This document shows, piece by piece, positions 8,517 to 16,231 of a stretch of DNA of 62,602 bases. The stretch is from Bacteroidales bacterium. GTDB lineage: Bacteria > Bacteroidota > Bacteroidia > Bacteroidales > Muribaculaceae. The position numbers were made by a program, and so were the translations under genes. The DNA lies in the NCBI GenBank assembly GCA_910575615.1, contig CAJTEX010000017.1, positions 1 through 62,602 of the forward strand, written 5' to 3'. The first letter of the stretch is position 1, and every line of letters begins with the position of its first letter. A model generated the notes under the pieces. The model did no database searches and was not told the DNA's origin. It was given only the letters and a program-made list of their open reading frames with translations.

Positions 8517-9545
8517 ATGAAGCAACCCGACATTGACTGGACAACACTGGGATTCGGCTATGTGCCGACCGACTACAACGTCCGCTGCTACTACCGCGAC
8601 GGGAAATGGGGCGAAATCGAGGTCTCCTCATCTGAGACCATTGAAATGCACATTGCCGCCACAGCCCTCCATTACGGACAGGAAATCTTCGAAGGCCTCA
8701 AGGCTTTCCGGGGAAAAGACGGCAAAGTCAGGGTTTTCCGCCCCCTGGAAAACGCCCACCGCATCCAGGAATCGGCGCGCGGCATCAAGATGGCCGAAAT
8801 CACCGACGAGCTCTTCCTTGAGATGACCCGCAAGGTGATAGCCCTCAACGAGCGCTTCATCCCCCCCTACGGAAGCGGCGCGTCGCTCTACATCCGCCCC
8901 TTGGAAATCGGCATGTCGGCCCAGGTAGGCGTGAAGCCCGCCAGCGAGTACTGCTTCATGATGCTCGTGACCCCCGTCGGCCCATACTTCAAGGAGGGAT
9001 TCAAACCCACCAACATCTGCATAATGCGCGAGTATGACCGCGTGGCCCCGCGCGGCACAGGCCGCTGGAAAGTCGGAGGCAACTACGCCGCCAGCCTCGG
9101 GGCAGGCGAGCGCGCCCACGAGCTCGGCTACTCGGCCGTCCTCTACCTCGACCCCAAGGAAAAGAAATACCTCGACGAGTGTGGCCCCGCCAACTTCTAC
9201 GCCATCAAAGACGGCAAATACATCACCCCCGCGTCAGACTCCATCCTCCCCTCAATCACCAACGAGTCGCTGATGCAGCTCGCCCGTGACTTCGGCATGG
9301 AGGTCGAACGCCGCCACATCACCGTTGACGAAATTCCCGACTTCGAGGAGGCAGCCGCATGCGGCACAGCCGCCGTCACCTCCCCCGTAGGCGAAATCCA
9401 CGACCTCGACAACGACATCAAATATGTCATCGCCAAAGACGGCAAGCCCGGCCCCGTGACCACCCGCTTCTACGAGACCCTCAGCGCGATACGCCTGGGC
9501 GAAATCGAAGACAAGCACGGATGGAACATGGTCCTCGACCTCTGA
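8517..9545 (+). CDS. ilvE: Branched-chain amino acid aminotransferase
   Basis: PLP enzyme that transfers amino groups between glutamate and the 2-keto acids of leucine, isoleucine and valine. The 342-residue protein is a fold-type IV aminotransferase of the larger, eukaryote-like subgroup. It shows HYGQEIFEGLKAFRG for substrate binding, the PLP-lysine region GRWKVGGNYAAS (Lys about 185), YLDECGPANFYAI, and GTAAVTSPVGEI near the C-terminus. The start MKQPDIDWTTLGFGYVPTD is normal. It is 31 bases ahead of an HD-domain gene that probably shares its transcript. No other ilv or leu genes are in the window. Confidence 0.95.
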   Translation: MKQPDIDWTTLGFGYVPTDYNVRCYYRDGKWGEIEVSSSETIEMHIAATALHYGQEIFEGLKAFRGKDGKVRVFRPLENAHRIQESARGIKMAEITDELFLEMTRKVIALNERFIPPYGSGASLYIRPLEIGMSAQVGVKPASEYCFMMLVTPVGPYFKEGFKPTNICIMREYDRVAPRGTGRWKVGGNYAASLGAGERAHELGYSAVLYLDPKEKKYLDECGPANFYAIKDGKYITPASDSILPSITNESLMQLARDFGMEVERRHITVDEIPDFEEAAACGTAAVTSPVGEIHDLDNDIKYVIAKDGKPGPVTTRFYETLSAIRLGEIEDKHGWNMVLDL

Positions 9546-9576
9546 TTCACCGACCAGACACAGAGCCACACACGCG

Positions 9577-10122
9577 ATGTTCGACTACCAGAGAATCATC
9601 GACAGACACTATCCCGAAGGGTCACCCCTTCGGGATATATATTTGCGCCATTGCAGGCAGGTGGCCGACAAGGCCCTCTCCATCGCCCGCGCCAAAGCCC
9701 TCACCCTCCCTCCCGGCGAGATAGAAGCCGCGGCGATGCTCCATGACATAGGCATATTCCTATGCGACGCCCCCTCCATATGTTGCCACGGCTCAGAGCA
9801 TTACCTGCGCCACGGTATGCTCGGGGCTGACCTGCTCCGGGCCGAAGGCGCCCCCGAGGAGCTGGCCCGAGTGGCCGAGCGCCACACCGGCTCGGGCATC
9901 TCCCGCGAGGAAATCATCTCCGACATGCTCCCCCTGCCGGCCGACCGCTGCTTCATGCCCGAGACCACCCTCGAGAAACTGATATGCTACGCCGACAAAT
10001 TCTTCTCCAAATCGGGCGACATGGCCGAAAAACCATTGCCCCGGGTGATGGTCGCCATGGCCAGATTCGGGCCGGAGCCATTCGCCAGATTCAAGGAGCT
10101 TCACCGCCGGCTGGGCACTTAA
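9577..10122 (+). CDS. HD-domain hydrolase
   Basis: A 181-residue cytosolic protein with an HDIG-type metal-binding core: the first His in the YLRHC segment, LHDIGIFLCDA with the HD pair at about residues 53-54, then HGSEHYLRHGMLGADLLR and ERHTGSGIS. HD proteins of this size are metal-dependent phosphohydrolases acting on nucleotides or related phosphoesters. The substrate here is unknown. It follows ilvE by 31 bases, likely in one transcript, but no functional link is evident. Confidence 0.85.
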   Translation: MFDYQRIIDRHYPEGSPLRDIYLRHCRQVADKALSIARAKALTLPPGEIEAAAMLHDIGIFLCDAPSICCHGSEHYLRHGMLGADLLRAEGAPEELARVAERHTGSGISREEIISDMLPLPADRCFMPETTLEKLICYADKFFSKSGDMAEKPLPRVMVAMARFGPEPFARFKELHRRLGT

Positions 10123-10465
10123 ATAAAGTTAATAAACTTTAATATTCCATTTATGCCTCATTCCGCGCCTCCAAGCCGCTTGGCCAGGCGCGGATTTTTC
10201 ATTAATATTGCGTAAATTTGCAGTGTAGAGTATGGCGGCGCGGACGCCGCCGACCTGAGCCATCCCTCTCCTGTCAAATACCGCGCCAGAGCGTGGCCGT
10301 CACGGCCACAGCCCTCTCCACCGGCAGACCCGGCCACTCTCTCCCGTCGACTGGCCGTGTCTCGCCCCCCACGACAACGTGGCGCGTCCCCGGGAAGACC
10401 GCTTCCGGCCCGCAGCAGGCCGATAGCCCTTTCCTTTTAGCCCCGCTAATAAAAAAACAACATAA
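10123..10465 (+). ncRNA. Candidate structured RNA or long leader upstream of recJ
   Basis: A -7 element (TAAATTTG, 10213-10220) is followed by about 240 bases with no plausible gene but a chain of tight GC hairpins: GGCGGCG/CGCCGCC with loop CGGA (10234-10251), GTGGCCG/CGGCCAC with loop TCA (10293-10309), CCACG/CGTGG with loop ACAA (10369-10382), GGAAG/CTTCC with loop ACCG (10393-10406) and GGCC/GGCC (10407-10421). The first half (10123-10200) holds the small palindrome TAAAGTTAATAAACTTTA and nothing else notable. The 10228-10430 part could be a stand-alone RNA or the 5' untranslated region of recJ. I could not match it to a named RNA family. Confidence 0.4.
10213..10220 (+). promoter_or_regulatory. 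-7 element upstream of the recJ leader
   Basis: TAAATTTG within GCGTAAATTTGC, a form repeated at 46279 and 51645 in this window in front of other genes. A clear -33 TTTG is not present. Confidence 0.5.
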
Positions 10466-12193
10466 ATGACAGGTAAATGGAATTATTTACCCCTGACACA
10501 AGAAGAACAGCGCATCGAGACGGAGCTTGCAAAACGCTACGCCTCGATTCCCCCTGTGAGCCAGTTGCTGGTCGAGCGAGGGATTACTTCAGTGGAAGAA
10601 GCTGACCGCTTTTTCCATCCCCAGCTGAAGAATCTCCACGACCCGTTCCTGATGCCCGACATGGACAAGGCTGTCGAAAGGCTCAACAGAGCCATGGGGT
10701 CAAAGGAGAAGATAATGGTCTACGGCGACTATGATGTCGACGGCACTACCGCCGTCGCCCTGGTCTACAAGTATCTCCAGAACTTCTACTCCAACATAGA
10801 TTACTTCATCCCGACCCGCTACGAAGAGGGCTACGGGATATCATCCGAGACAATCGACGAGTTCGCCGCATCAGGCGTGAAGCTCGTCATAATCCTCGAC
10901 TGCGGCATAAAGGCCAACCAGGAAATCGCGCACGCCAAGGAGCATGGCATAGACTTCATAATCTGTGACCACCACGTCCCTGACGACGAGCTGCCGGGCG
11001 CTGTGGCCATCCTCAACCCCAAGATGCCAGGGTCGACCTACCCCTGCCCCCACCTCTCGGGCTGCGGCGTGGGATACAAACTGATGCAGGCGTTCGCCAT
11101 CAGCAACGGCATTCCGCAGACCGACCTCGAGGGGATGCTCGACCTGGTGGCAGTCTCGATAGCCGCCGACATAGTCCCGATGGTCGACGAGAACCGCGTG
11201 ATGACCTACTGGGGGTTGCGCCGCCTCAACTCCAACCCCAACATGGGCATCAGGGCCATAATACGCATCTGCGGCCTCGCAGGCAAGGAAATCACCATCT
11301 CTGACGTGATATTCAAAATCGGGCCGCGCATCAACGCCTCGGGCCGTATGCAGAGCGGACGCGAGGCTGTCGACCTGCTGGTCAGCCGCGACATCGCCGA
11401 CGCGTCACAGCGCGCCCGCAACATCGACCAGTACAACAAAGACCGCAAGGAACTCGACAAGCGCATCACCGAGGAGGCCAACGCCATCCTCTCGCAACGC
11501 ATCGAGGCCGGAAGCAACAAGAAATCGATTGTCATCTTCAACAAAGACTGGCACAAGGGAATCATCGGCATAGTGGCCTCTCGCCTGACCGAGCTTTACT
11601 ACAAGCCATCGGTGGTGCTGACCCTCTCCAACGGCCTGGCCACCGGCTCGTCGCGCTCCGTGCAGGGATTCGACATCTACTCCGCTGTCGACTCCACGCG
11701 CGACCTGCTCGAGAACTTCGGCGGACACACCTACGCCGTCGGGCTGTCGCTCAAGGAGGAGAACATCCCCGAGTTCACCCGCCGCTTTGAGGAATATGTG
11801 GCGGCCAACATCCTCCCCTCACAGCTCAAGCCAACCTATGAAATCGACGCCCTGCTGACATTCTCCGAGATAACCCCCGAGTTCATCGCCACTCTCCGCC
11901 GCTTCAACCCATTCGGCCCCGGCAACCCCAAGCCGGTATTCTGCTCGCGCAATGTGATGGACTTCGGCACATCCAAGCTGGTAGGCCGACAGCTCGAACA
12001 CATAAAGCTCGAACTGGTCGACGACACCTCCGGGAAGGTCTTCAACGGCATCGCCTTCAACAAGGCCCACCTCTTCGAGGCCATCCACGCCGGCAAGCGG
12101 TTCAACATCTGCTACACCATCGAGGACAACAAACACCAGGCCGCCCAGAACGCCATCCAGCTCCAGGTCAAGGAAATCGAAATAATCGACTGA
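10466..12193 (+). CDS. recJ: Single-stranded-DNA-specific exonuclease RecJ
   Basis: 5'-3' exonuclease on single-stranded DNA used in recombination and repair. The 575-residue protein has the DHH phosphoesterase core: motif I VYGDYDVDGTTAVALVYK at about residues 86-103, motif II VIILDCGIK, the name-giving ICDHHVPDDELP at about 172, and motif IV LVAVSIAADIVPM. The DHHA1 part contains RINASGRMQSGREAVDLL and the loop GSSRSVQGFDIYSAV with FGGHTYAVGLSL, and a C-terminal OB domain follows. Length is normal. It stands alone behind a long structured leader. Confidence 0.96.
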   Translation: MTGKWNYLPLTQEEQRIETELAKRYASIPPVSQLLVERGITSVEEADRFFHPQLKNLHDPFLMPDMDKAVERLNRAMGSKEKIMVYGDYDVDGTTAVALVYKYLQNFYSNIDYFIPTRYEEGYGISSETIDEFAASGVKLVIILDCGIKANQEIAHAKEHGIDFIICDHHVPDDELPGAVAILNPKMPGSTYPCPHLSGCGVGYKLMQAFAISNGIPQTDLEGMLDLVAVSIAADIVPMVDENRVMTYWGLRRLNSNPNMGIRAIIRICGLAGKEITISDVIFKIGPRINASGRMQSGREAVDLLVSRDIADASQRARNIDQYNKDRKELDKRITEEANAILSQRIEAGSNKKSIVIFNKDWHKGIIGIVASRLTELYYKPSVVLTLSNGLATGSSRSVQGFDIYSAVDSTRDLLENFGGHTYAVGLSLKEENIPEFTRRFEEYVAANILPSQLKPTYEIDALLTFSEITPEFIATLRRFNPFGPGNPKPVFCSRNVMDFGTSKLVGRQLEHIKLELVDDTSGKVFNGIAFNKAHLFEAIHAGKRFNICYTIEDNKHQAAQNAIQLQVKEIEIID

Positions 12194-12233
12194 CCTCCCC
12201 ACCGCGACCTAACAACGAAGCTATCACACTAAC

Positions 12234-12280
12234 AATCTTTTGCGACCCACCCAACCACACAACGCGGATCGCAAAAGATT
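12234..12280. repeat. 12-bp perfect inverted repeat downstream of recJ
   Basis: AATCTTTTGCGA (12234-12245) pairs with TCGCAAAAGATT (12269-12280) around a 23-base loop lacking G until its end. It lies 40 bases past the recJ stop. It may be the recJ transcript end, although only a short T/A run follows. Confidence 0.5.
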
Positions 12281-12323
12281 ATTCGTATACAAAGGTTATT
12301 CGTATATTTGGAATAGGCAAGGG

Positions 12324-12449
12324 AATAATCCAAGCGAAATGTCGTTCCAGCAATCATCCAGGGAACTGTTTCCGCAACCATCCAAGTGAAGTGTCTCAGG
12401 AATTATCCAAGAGAGCGTCCCTGGCTTTATCCAAGTGAAGTGTTCCCTG
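12324..12449 (+). repeat. Degenerate 25-base tandem repeat, five units
   Basis: Five consecutive units built on AAnnATCCAAGnGAAGTGTnnC: they begin at about 12324, 12352, 12376, 12401 and 12426, spaced 24-28 bases. The ATCCA core is kept in all five, while the second half varies. A TATATTTG promoter-like box (12303-12310) lies just upstream. There are no spacers, so it is not a CRISPR. Confidence 0.6.
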
Positions 12450-12470
12450 AATAATACCATATGCATGATT

Positions 12471-12493
12471 CGCCCACGAATCCTACGGATTCG
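12471..12493. repeat. Dispersed palindromic repeat, copy 1
   Basis: CGCCCACGAATCCTACGGATTCG, with the arms CGAATCC and GGATTCG around TAC. A near-identical copy is at 27681-27703. Both are in intergenic DNA next to 25-base-period repeats and a related flank (AACCGGCTGTCTCGAGCGA at 12546 here; 27601 in the other copy). Confidence 0.6.
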
Positions 12494-12618
12494 ATGCCGG
12501 ATATGTGTCCGGTTTTGAAGTTATTCGTATCAGGCAAATATGTTTAACCGGCTGTCTCGAGCGACTTTATGCATTGACCGCCCCCTGTTTATGTGAAGGT
12601 GTCAGCTGGCCGAGGAAA

Positions 12619-12664
12619 AAACAAAAACGTATGACACCGTGCCTTCCGGCAAAGTGTCATACGT
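12619..12664 (-). terminator. Terminator of trpB2
   Basis: An 11-base-pair stem (ACGTATGACAC 12627-12637 with GTGTCATACGT 12654-12664) with an inner TGCC/GGCA pairing. On the minus strand it is followed by a T-rich tract (TTTTGTTTTTT). It is 60 bases past the stop codon of the minus-strand trpB2. Confidence 0.8.
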
Positions 12665-12723
12665 CATACGAGGGATTTGTGGCAGTTCAGCTTATGCCAC
12701 TACGCTGTGTTTGTCCGTTCCTC

Positions 12724-14109
12724 TCAGGCTTCGGGCTGGAGAGGCTCGATTTCGGCAAGGTTGCGCGAAAGGTCGTCGGCGGAGAGGGAATAGTTCTGGA
12801 GGTCGCCGGCGAGGAACTTGTCGTAGGAGGCCATGTCGATGAGTCCGTGGCCAGAGAGGTTGAAGAGTATCACCTTCTCCTCGCCGGTCTCCTTGCAACG
12901 CTTGGCCTCACGGATGGTGGCGGCGATGGCATGGCATGACTCGGGAGCGGGGATGATGCCTTCGACACGGGCAAAGAGGGTTCCGGCCTCGAAGCTTTCA
13001 AGCTGGTCGATGTCGACCGCCTCCATGAGCTGGTCTTTGAGCAGCTGCGAGACAATCACCCCGGCGCCATGGTAGCGCAGGCCCCCGGCGTGGATGTTGG
13101 CCGGGGAGAAGCTATGGCCGAGGGTATACATGGGCAGCAGGGGGGTGTAACCGGCCTCGTCGCCGAAGTCGTATTTGAATTCACCACGGGTGAGCTTGGG
13201 GCAGCTGGCAGGCTCGGCGGCCACGAAACGGGTGTGGGTCTTTCCCTCCTCGCCGGCGATGCGGTGGCGCATGAAAGGAAACGCCAGTCCGCCGAAGTTG
13301 CTGCCTCCGCCGAAACATGCGATTACGATGTCGGGATACTCGCCGGCTTTCTCCATCTGCTTCTCGGCCTCAAGGCCGATAACGGTCTGGTGGAGGGCGA
13401 CATGGTTAAGCACCGACCCCAGGCAATATTTGCAGTTGGGAGTGGTCTGGGCCAGCTCCACGGCCTCTGAAATTGCTGTTCCGAGCGACCCCTGGTAATT
13501 GGGATTGACAGTTAATATGTCTTTTCCCGCGCGGGTCGACATCGAGGGGGAGGGGGTCACCTGGGCCCCGAATGTCTGCATTATGCTGCGGCGGTAAGGC
13601 TTCTGCTCATAAGATATTTTCACCTGGTATACGGCCGAGTCGATGCCATACATGCTGGCCGCATAGGCCAGAGACGCGCCCCACTGCCCCGCGCCGGTCT
13701 CGGTGGTGATATTGGTGATGCCCTCCTGCTTGCAGTAATATGCCTGGGGTATCGCCGAGTTGAGCTTGTGTGAACCCATCGGTGAGACACTCTCGTTCTT
13801 GAAATATATGTGGGCGGGGGTGCCGAGCGCCTTTTCCAGGCCATAAGCCCTCACAAGCGGGGTTGAACGGTAATATTTGTATTTTTCCCTCACCTCCTCG
13901 GGGATTTCAATCCATACGTCAGACTGGTTGAGCTCCTGGTCGCAGCATTCTTTGGCGAAAATCGGATACAGGTCCTCAGCCTTGAGGGGCTGTTTGGTAC
14001 CCGGATGGAGCGGGGGAAGAGGCTTGTTGGCCATATCGGCCTGGATGTTGTACCAGTAACGGGGAATTTCCTCTTCGTCAAGAAAGTAGCGTTTACGTTT
14101 CTCAGTCAT
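12724..14109 (-). CDS. trpB: Tryptophan synthase beta chain, TrpB2 type
   Basis: PLP enzyme that joins indole and serine to make tryptophan. At 461 residues and with MTEKRKRYFLDEEEIPRYWYNIQADM at the start it is the TrpB2 subtype, longer than the TrpA-partnered TrpB1. The PLP lysine is in SPMGSHKLNSAIPQAYY (about residue 113), followed by TETGAGQWG, and the phosphate-binding loop is CFGGGSNFGGLAFPF. No trpA or other trp gene is adjacent, which agrees with TrpB2 acting alone to salvage indole or make tryptophan from serine. It is monocistronic, with its own promoter (14214-14242) and terminator (12619-12664). Confidence 0.93.
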   Translation of the reverse strand: MTEKRKRYFLDEEEIPRYWYNIQADMANKPLPPLHPGTKQPLKAEDLYPIFAKECCDQELNQSDVWIEIPEEVREKYKYYRSTPLVRAYGLEKALGTPAHIYFKNESVSPMGSHKLNSAIPQAYYCKQEGITNITTETGAGQWGASLAYAASMYGIDSAVYQVKISYEQKPYRRSIMQTFGAQVTPSPSMSTRAGKDILTVNPNYQGSLGTAISEAVELAQTTPNCKYCLGSVLNHVALHQTVIGLEAEKQMEKAGEYPDIVIACFGGGSNFGGLAFPFMRHRIAGEEGKTHTRFVAAEPASCPKLTRGEFKYDFGDEAGYTPLLPMYTLGHSFSPANIHAGGLRYHGAGVIVSQLLKDQLMEAVDIDQLESFEAGTLFARVEGIIPAPESCHAIAATIREAKRCKETGEEKVILFNLSGHGLIDMASYDKFLAGDLQNYSLSADDLSRNLAEIEPLQPEA

Positions 14110-14213
14110 AACGATTTATTATTTATCGGCTTCTGGAATAAAAGCCATTGAAACTTTCGAGTCGGCTTCTGTCACGGATTCCATCAATACACGACCCGGT
14201 TAACTATCACTCG

Positions 14214-14242
14214 CAAAGTTACGTTTTTTCAGTTATATACAA
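14214..14242 (-). promoter_or_regulatory. Promoter of trpB2
   Basis: Minus strand: TTG (14242-14240), 18 bases, TAACTTTG (14221-14214). The -7 box is perfect; spacing is one base short of the usual range. The leader would be about 100 bases. Confidence 0.6.
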
Positions 14243-14303
14243 GCGTATATGTCAAAATTGACCCTATATTTTTATTCATCTTCATTTAAAACGTCAAAAA
14301 CAA

Positions 14304-14385
14304 AGCGCGACAACGCCCCTCGCCGGGTTTCACCTCACTGCATGTTGGCTTCAGGCCTGTCATAACCCGGCAATCTTGTCGCGCT
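14304..14385. repeat. Nested inverted repeat, possible structured RNA
   Basis: Outer stem AGCGCGACAA/TTGTCGCGCT and inner stem GCCGGGTT/AACCCGGC, with 8- and 4-base connecting strands. No T-tract follows on either strand. It could be an RNA element in the leader of the decayed gene downstream or a remnant of a mobile repeat. Confidence 0.45.
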
Positions 14386-14630
14386 AATCGTCACGAGTTA
14401 GCATTTTGCATACTTTTAATTATAATTTGCGCCCCCAAATTCTAAAAATGTATTTAAATTTTAAAAAAATTGTTGCATTTCTAAAACTTATTACATATTT
14501 TTTAGGAATCTGAATTTAGAACACACCGGTCATGTGACGCGTCTTTCGCCGGGTTGTATAAAAGCCATGGATAATCTAAACCAGACCTGGGCCCAGGCCA
14601 GCTATTCATTATCTTATTAATCATAGTCAC

Positions 14631-14971
14631 ATGAAGAGTCATATATGTTTGGAGCCCCCACCTACTTCTACCTCAAGGATGTGGACAACGAAAGCAATGT
14701 CCTTAACGGAGCAAGCTCAGTGGCCGCGTCAGTCGGCACAGTCAACGGTGTCAACGTCACCTTTCCCGAACTTGACATCTGGGCAATCGGAAACTTCAAC
14801 AAACACCACCATCACCCTCTCGCGCGGCACTTCAGCCATCGCCAATGTGGAAGCCGACGACACCAACGCCCCGTGGTATACTACAACCTGCAGGGTGTGC
14901 GCGTGGAGAATCCCGCCAACGGCGTGTTCATCCGCGTGCAGGGTTCACAGGTTACAAAAATAGCAAAGTGA
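14631..14971 (+). pseudogene. Remnant of a secreted protein gene with a YNLQGVRV C-terminal tail
   Basis: An ATG at 14631 (MKSH) is followed almost at once by a different frame that reads FGAPTYFYLKDVDNESNV and LDIWAIGNFNK; the sense then moves to the first frame for TTITLSRGTSAIANVEADD and back for VVYYNLQGVRVENPANG to the stop at 14971. Neither frame alone gives the whole, and the signal peptide and most of the mature protein are missing. The end matches the tail of the intact protein at 59946-61880 (YFNLQGIRV). I therefore read it as a gene reduced by an internal deletion and broken by at least two frameshifts. A sequencing error could account for one shift but not for the lost 5' part. 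A good terminator follows. Confidence 0.7.
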
Positions 14972-15002
14972 TCTTCCCCATCTGAATCCGGTTAAAAACC
15001 GA

Positions 15003-15038
15003 CGGGACGGCCTTTCAGAAAGGCCGTCCCGTTTTTTT
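15003..15038 (+). terminator. Intrinsic terminator after the decayed gene
   Basis: CGGGACGGCCTTTC (15003-15016) pairs with GAAAGGCCGTCCCG (15018-15031), followed by seven T. On the minus strand a weaker run of T (GGTTTTTAACC) follows the same stem, so it may also serve the opposing HD/folB transcript. Confidence 0.9.
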
Positions 15039-15089
15039 CATCGTCGCATCGAAAGGGGTGGCAGACGCGGGTGATACTGACGCTGAATA

Positions 15090-15722
15090 TCAGGCGTCGT
15101 CGAGGTCTGAGGCGTCGCGCTCAAGAATCGATGCCGCCAGCGAGTCGCCGGTCTGCACTATCGACACCAGGGGGTAAAGCTTGCGGGCGACATCGTAGCT
15201 CTTGCAATCCTCGAGGCTGTGCTGGTTGACACCCCACGCGCCCATGTGCCAGCGGATGGCCAGCATCTCGGCGTCGCTCATCTCCAGACCACTGCACAGC
15301 ACCACCACAAGCGATTTCTCGCCGTGGCCCATCGGGAAATTCTTGTAGGTGAGCTTATACCCCTCGGAGTCTTCCCACTGGCCGAGGGCGTTTTTGCGCT
15401 TCTTCACCGAGCGGCGGTAGATGTCGGCCTTGCAGACATCATGGAGCAGCGCCGATATGATGATGCTGTCGCGGGTCACCTCCTTCTCGAGGGTCGGGTC
15501 GAGGGGTTTCATCGCCTCCCATACGGCGAGGGCCGATTTGGCCACATTCAGCGAGTGGAGCGTCAGGCCCCCCTCCACGTTGAGATGATGGTTGGCCGAC
15601 GCAGGGGCCTCGAAAAAGCCGAGGCGCTCGATTTCCTCCAGGACATAGTCCACCCCCTCGCGCCCAGTGGACCTGAGCATCTCTATGAATTCGGCCTTGA
15701 CGGCCTCTTTGTCTATCTTCAT
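15090..15722 (-). CDS. HD-domain phosphohydrolase
   Basis: A 210-residue cytosolic HD-superfamily protein. Seen motifs are HHLNVEGGLTLHSLNVAK (first metal His), SALLHDVCKADIYR (the HD pair at about 93-94), FPMGHGEKSLVV, and RWHMGAWG with a further His. This order is that of HD proteins that act on nucleic acid or nucleotide phosphoesters; the substrate is not known. It lies downstream of folB with 42 bases between them and probably shares its promoter. The link to folate synthesis may be only positional. Confidence 0.85.
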   Translation of the reverse strand: MKIDKEAVKAEFIEMLRSTGREGVDYVLEEIERLGFFEAPASANHHLNVEGGLTLHSLNVAKSALAVWEAMKPLDPTLEKEVTRDSIIISALLHDVCKADIYRRSVKKRKNALGQWEDSEGYKLTYKNFPMGHGEKSLVVVLCSGLEMSDAEMLAIRWHMGAWGVNQHSLEDCKSYDVARKLYPLVSIVQTGDSLAASILERDASDLDDA

Positions 15723-15764
15723 CGTATCTTGTATTTTTCAGTTCTTGACTTGAGCGCTGGCGGC

Positions 15765-16121
15765 TCACCACTCCAGGGCTACCGCCACCGACTCCATACG
15801 GGCGGCAATCGGCGGAGTCAGTTTCGCCAGCTTTATCCGTCCGTCCGTAACAGCCGGGAAATCACCGGTTATGCGTTCTTTGAGCCTAAGCAACACATTC
15901 TCAAGCAGCGCCGAAGGCTCGGCCATCACTTGCGACACCACAGCTACCACCCGCGAATAGTCCAGGGCGTGGGCCACATCGTCTGTGACGGCGGCCTGCT
16001 CCATGTCATATCCAAGCGTGAGCGACACCTCAAACAGATTGCCCACCACACGCTCCTGGGGCAGCACGCCGTGAAACGCCTGCATCCTCAGCCTGTCTAT
16101 CTCGACATATCCTTTCAACAT
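15765..16121 (-). CDS. folB: Dihydroneopterin aldolase
   Basis: Splits 7,8-dihydroneopterin to 6-hydroxymethyl-dihydropterin and glycolaldehyde in folate synthesis. The 118-residue product has the family length and starts MLKGYVEIDRLRMQAFHGVL, with the active-site region FHGVLPQERVVGNLFEVSL and the later LLENVLLRLKE and KLTPPI segments. The first gene of a two-gene minus-strand unit with the HD hydrolase. The promoter overlaps a divergent one for the salvage operon. Confidence 0.92.
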   Translation of the reverse strand: MLKGYVEIDRLRMQAFHGVLPQERVVGNLFEVSLTLGYDMEQAAVTDDVAHALDYSRVVAVVSQVMAEPSALLENVLLRLKERITGDFPAVTDGRIKLAKLTPPIAARMESVAVALEW

Positions 16122-16146
16122 ATCGGTCTTGCTATCTTTTCACCCA

Positions 16147-16154
16147 CAAAGTTA
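16147..16154 (-). promoter_or_regulatory. -7 element of the folB promoter
   Basis: TAACTTTG on the minus strand, 26 bases before folB. No clear -33 box. It is part of a divergent promoter region with the plus-strand element at 16199-16206. Confidence 0.5.
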
Positions 16155-16198
16155 GTCAATTTAGCCGGAATCATATCCCGAAATATGACGGAATTTCG

Positions 16199-16206
16199 TA
16201 ACTTTG
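16199..16206 (+). promoter_or_regulatory. -7 element of the peptidoglycan-salvage operon promoter
   Basis: TAACTTTG, 26 bases before the first gene of the seven-gene operon. No TTTG at -33. No other -7 element of this quality was noticed between the genes up to 27543, in line with one transcript. Confidence 0.5.
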
Positions 16207-16231
16207 TTGCTACGTTTCCAATCAGACCATA

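Larger units (their letters stand above)
12194..12723. other. Repeat-rich intergenic region after recJ
   Basis: 530 bases without a credible gene. It holds, in order: a 12-base-pair inverted repeat (12234-12245 with 12269-12280); the decamer TTATTCGTAT at 12279, 12296 and 12521; a -7-like TATATTTG at 12303; a degenerate 25-base tandem repeat (12324-12449); a 17-base palindrome (12477-12493); a segment similar to one at 27601; and the trpB2 terminator (12619-12664). An open frame at 12505-12939 is antisense to trpB and not supported. Confidence 0.6.
14110..14630. other. Intergenic region with a two-tier structured element
   Basis: The left part holds the trpB2 promoter. At 14304-14385 a 10-pair outer stem (AGCGCGACAA 14304-14313 with TTGTCGCGCT 14376-14385) encloses an 8-pair inner stem (GCCGGGTT 14322-14329 with AACCCGGC 14364-14371) and a 34-base loop. 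The rest is strongly A+T-rich and ends at the start of a decayed secreted-protein gene. No intact gene is seen. Confidence 0.55.

Noticed and set aside
12324-12449. CRISPR array
   Set aside because: The units are adjacent, with no spacers, and differ from each other too much; no cas genes are present.
14645-14971. Intact 108-codon gene
   Set aside because: It lacks a signal peptide, and its central part (HHHHPLARHFSHRQ) is out of frame relative to the sensible TTITLSRGTSAIANVEADD, so it is better read as a pseudogene.
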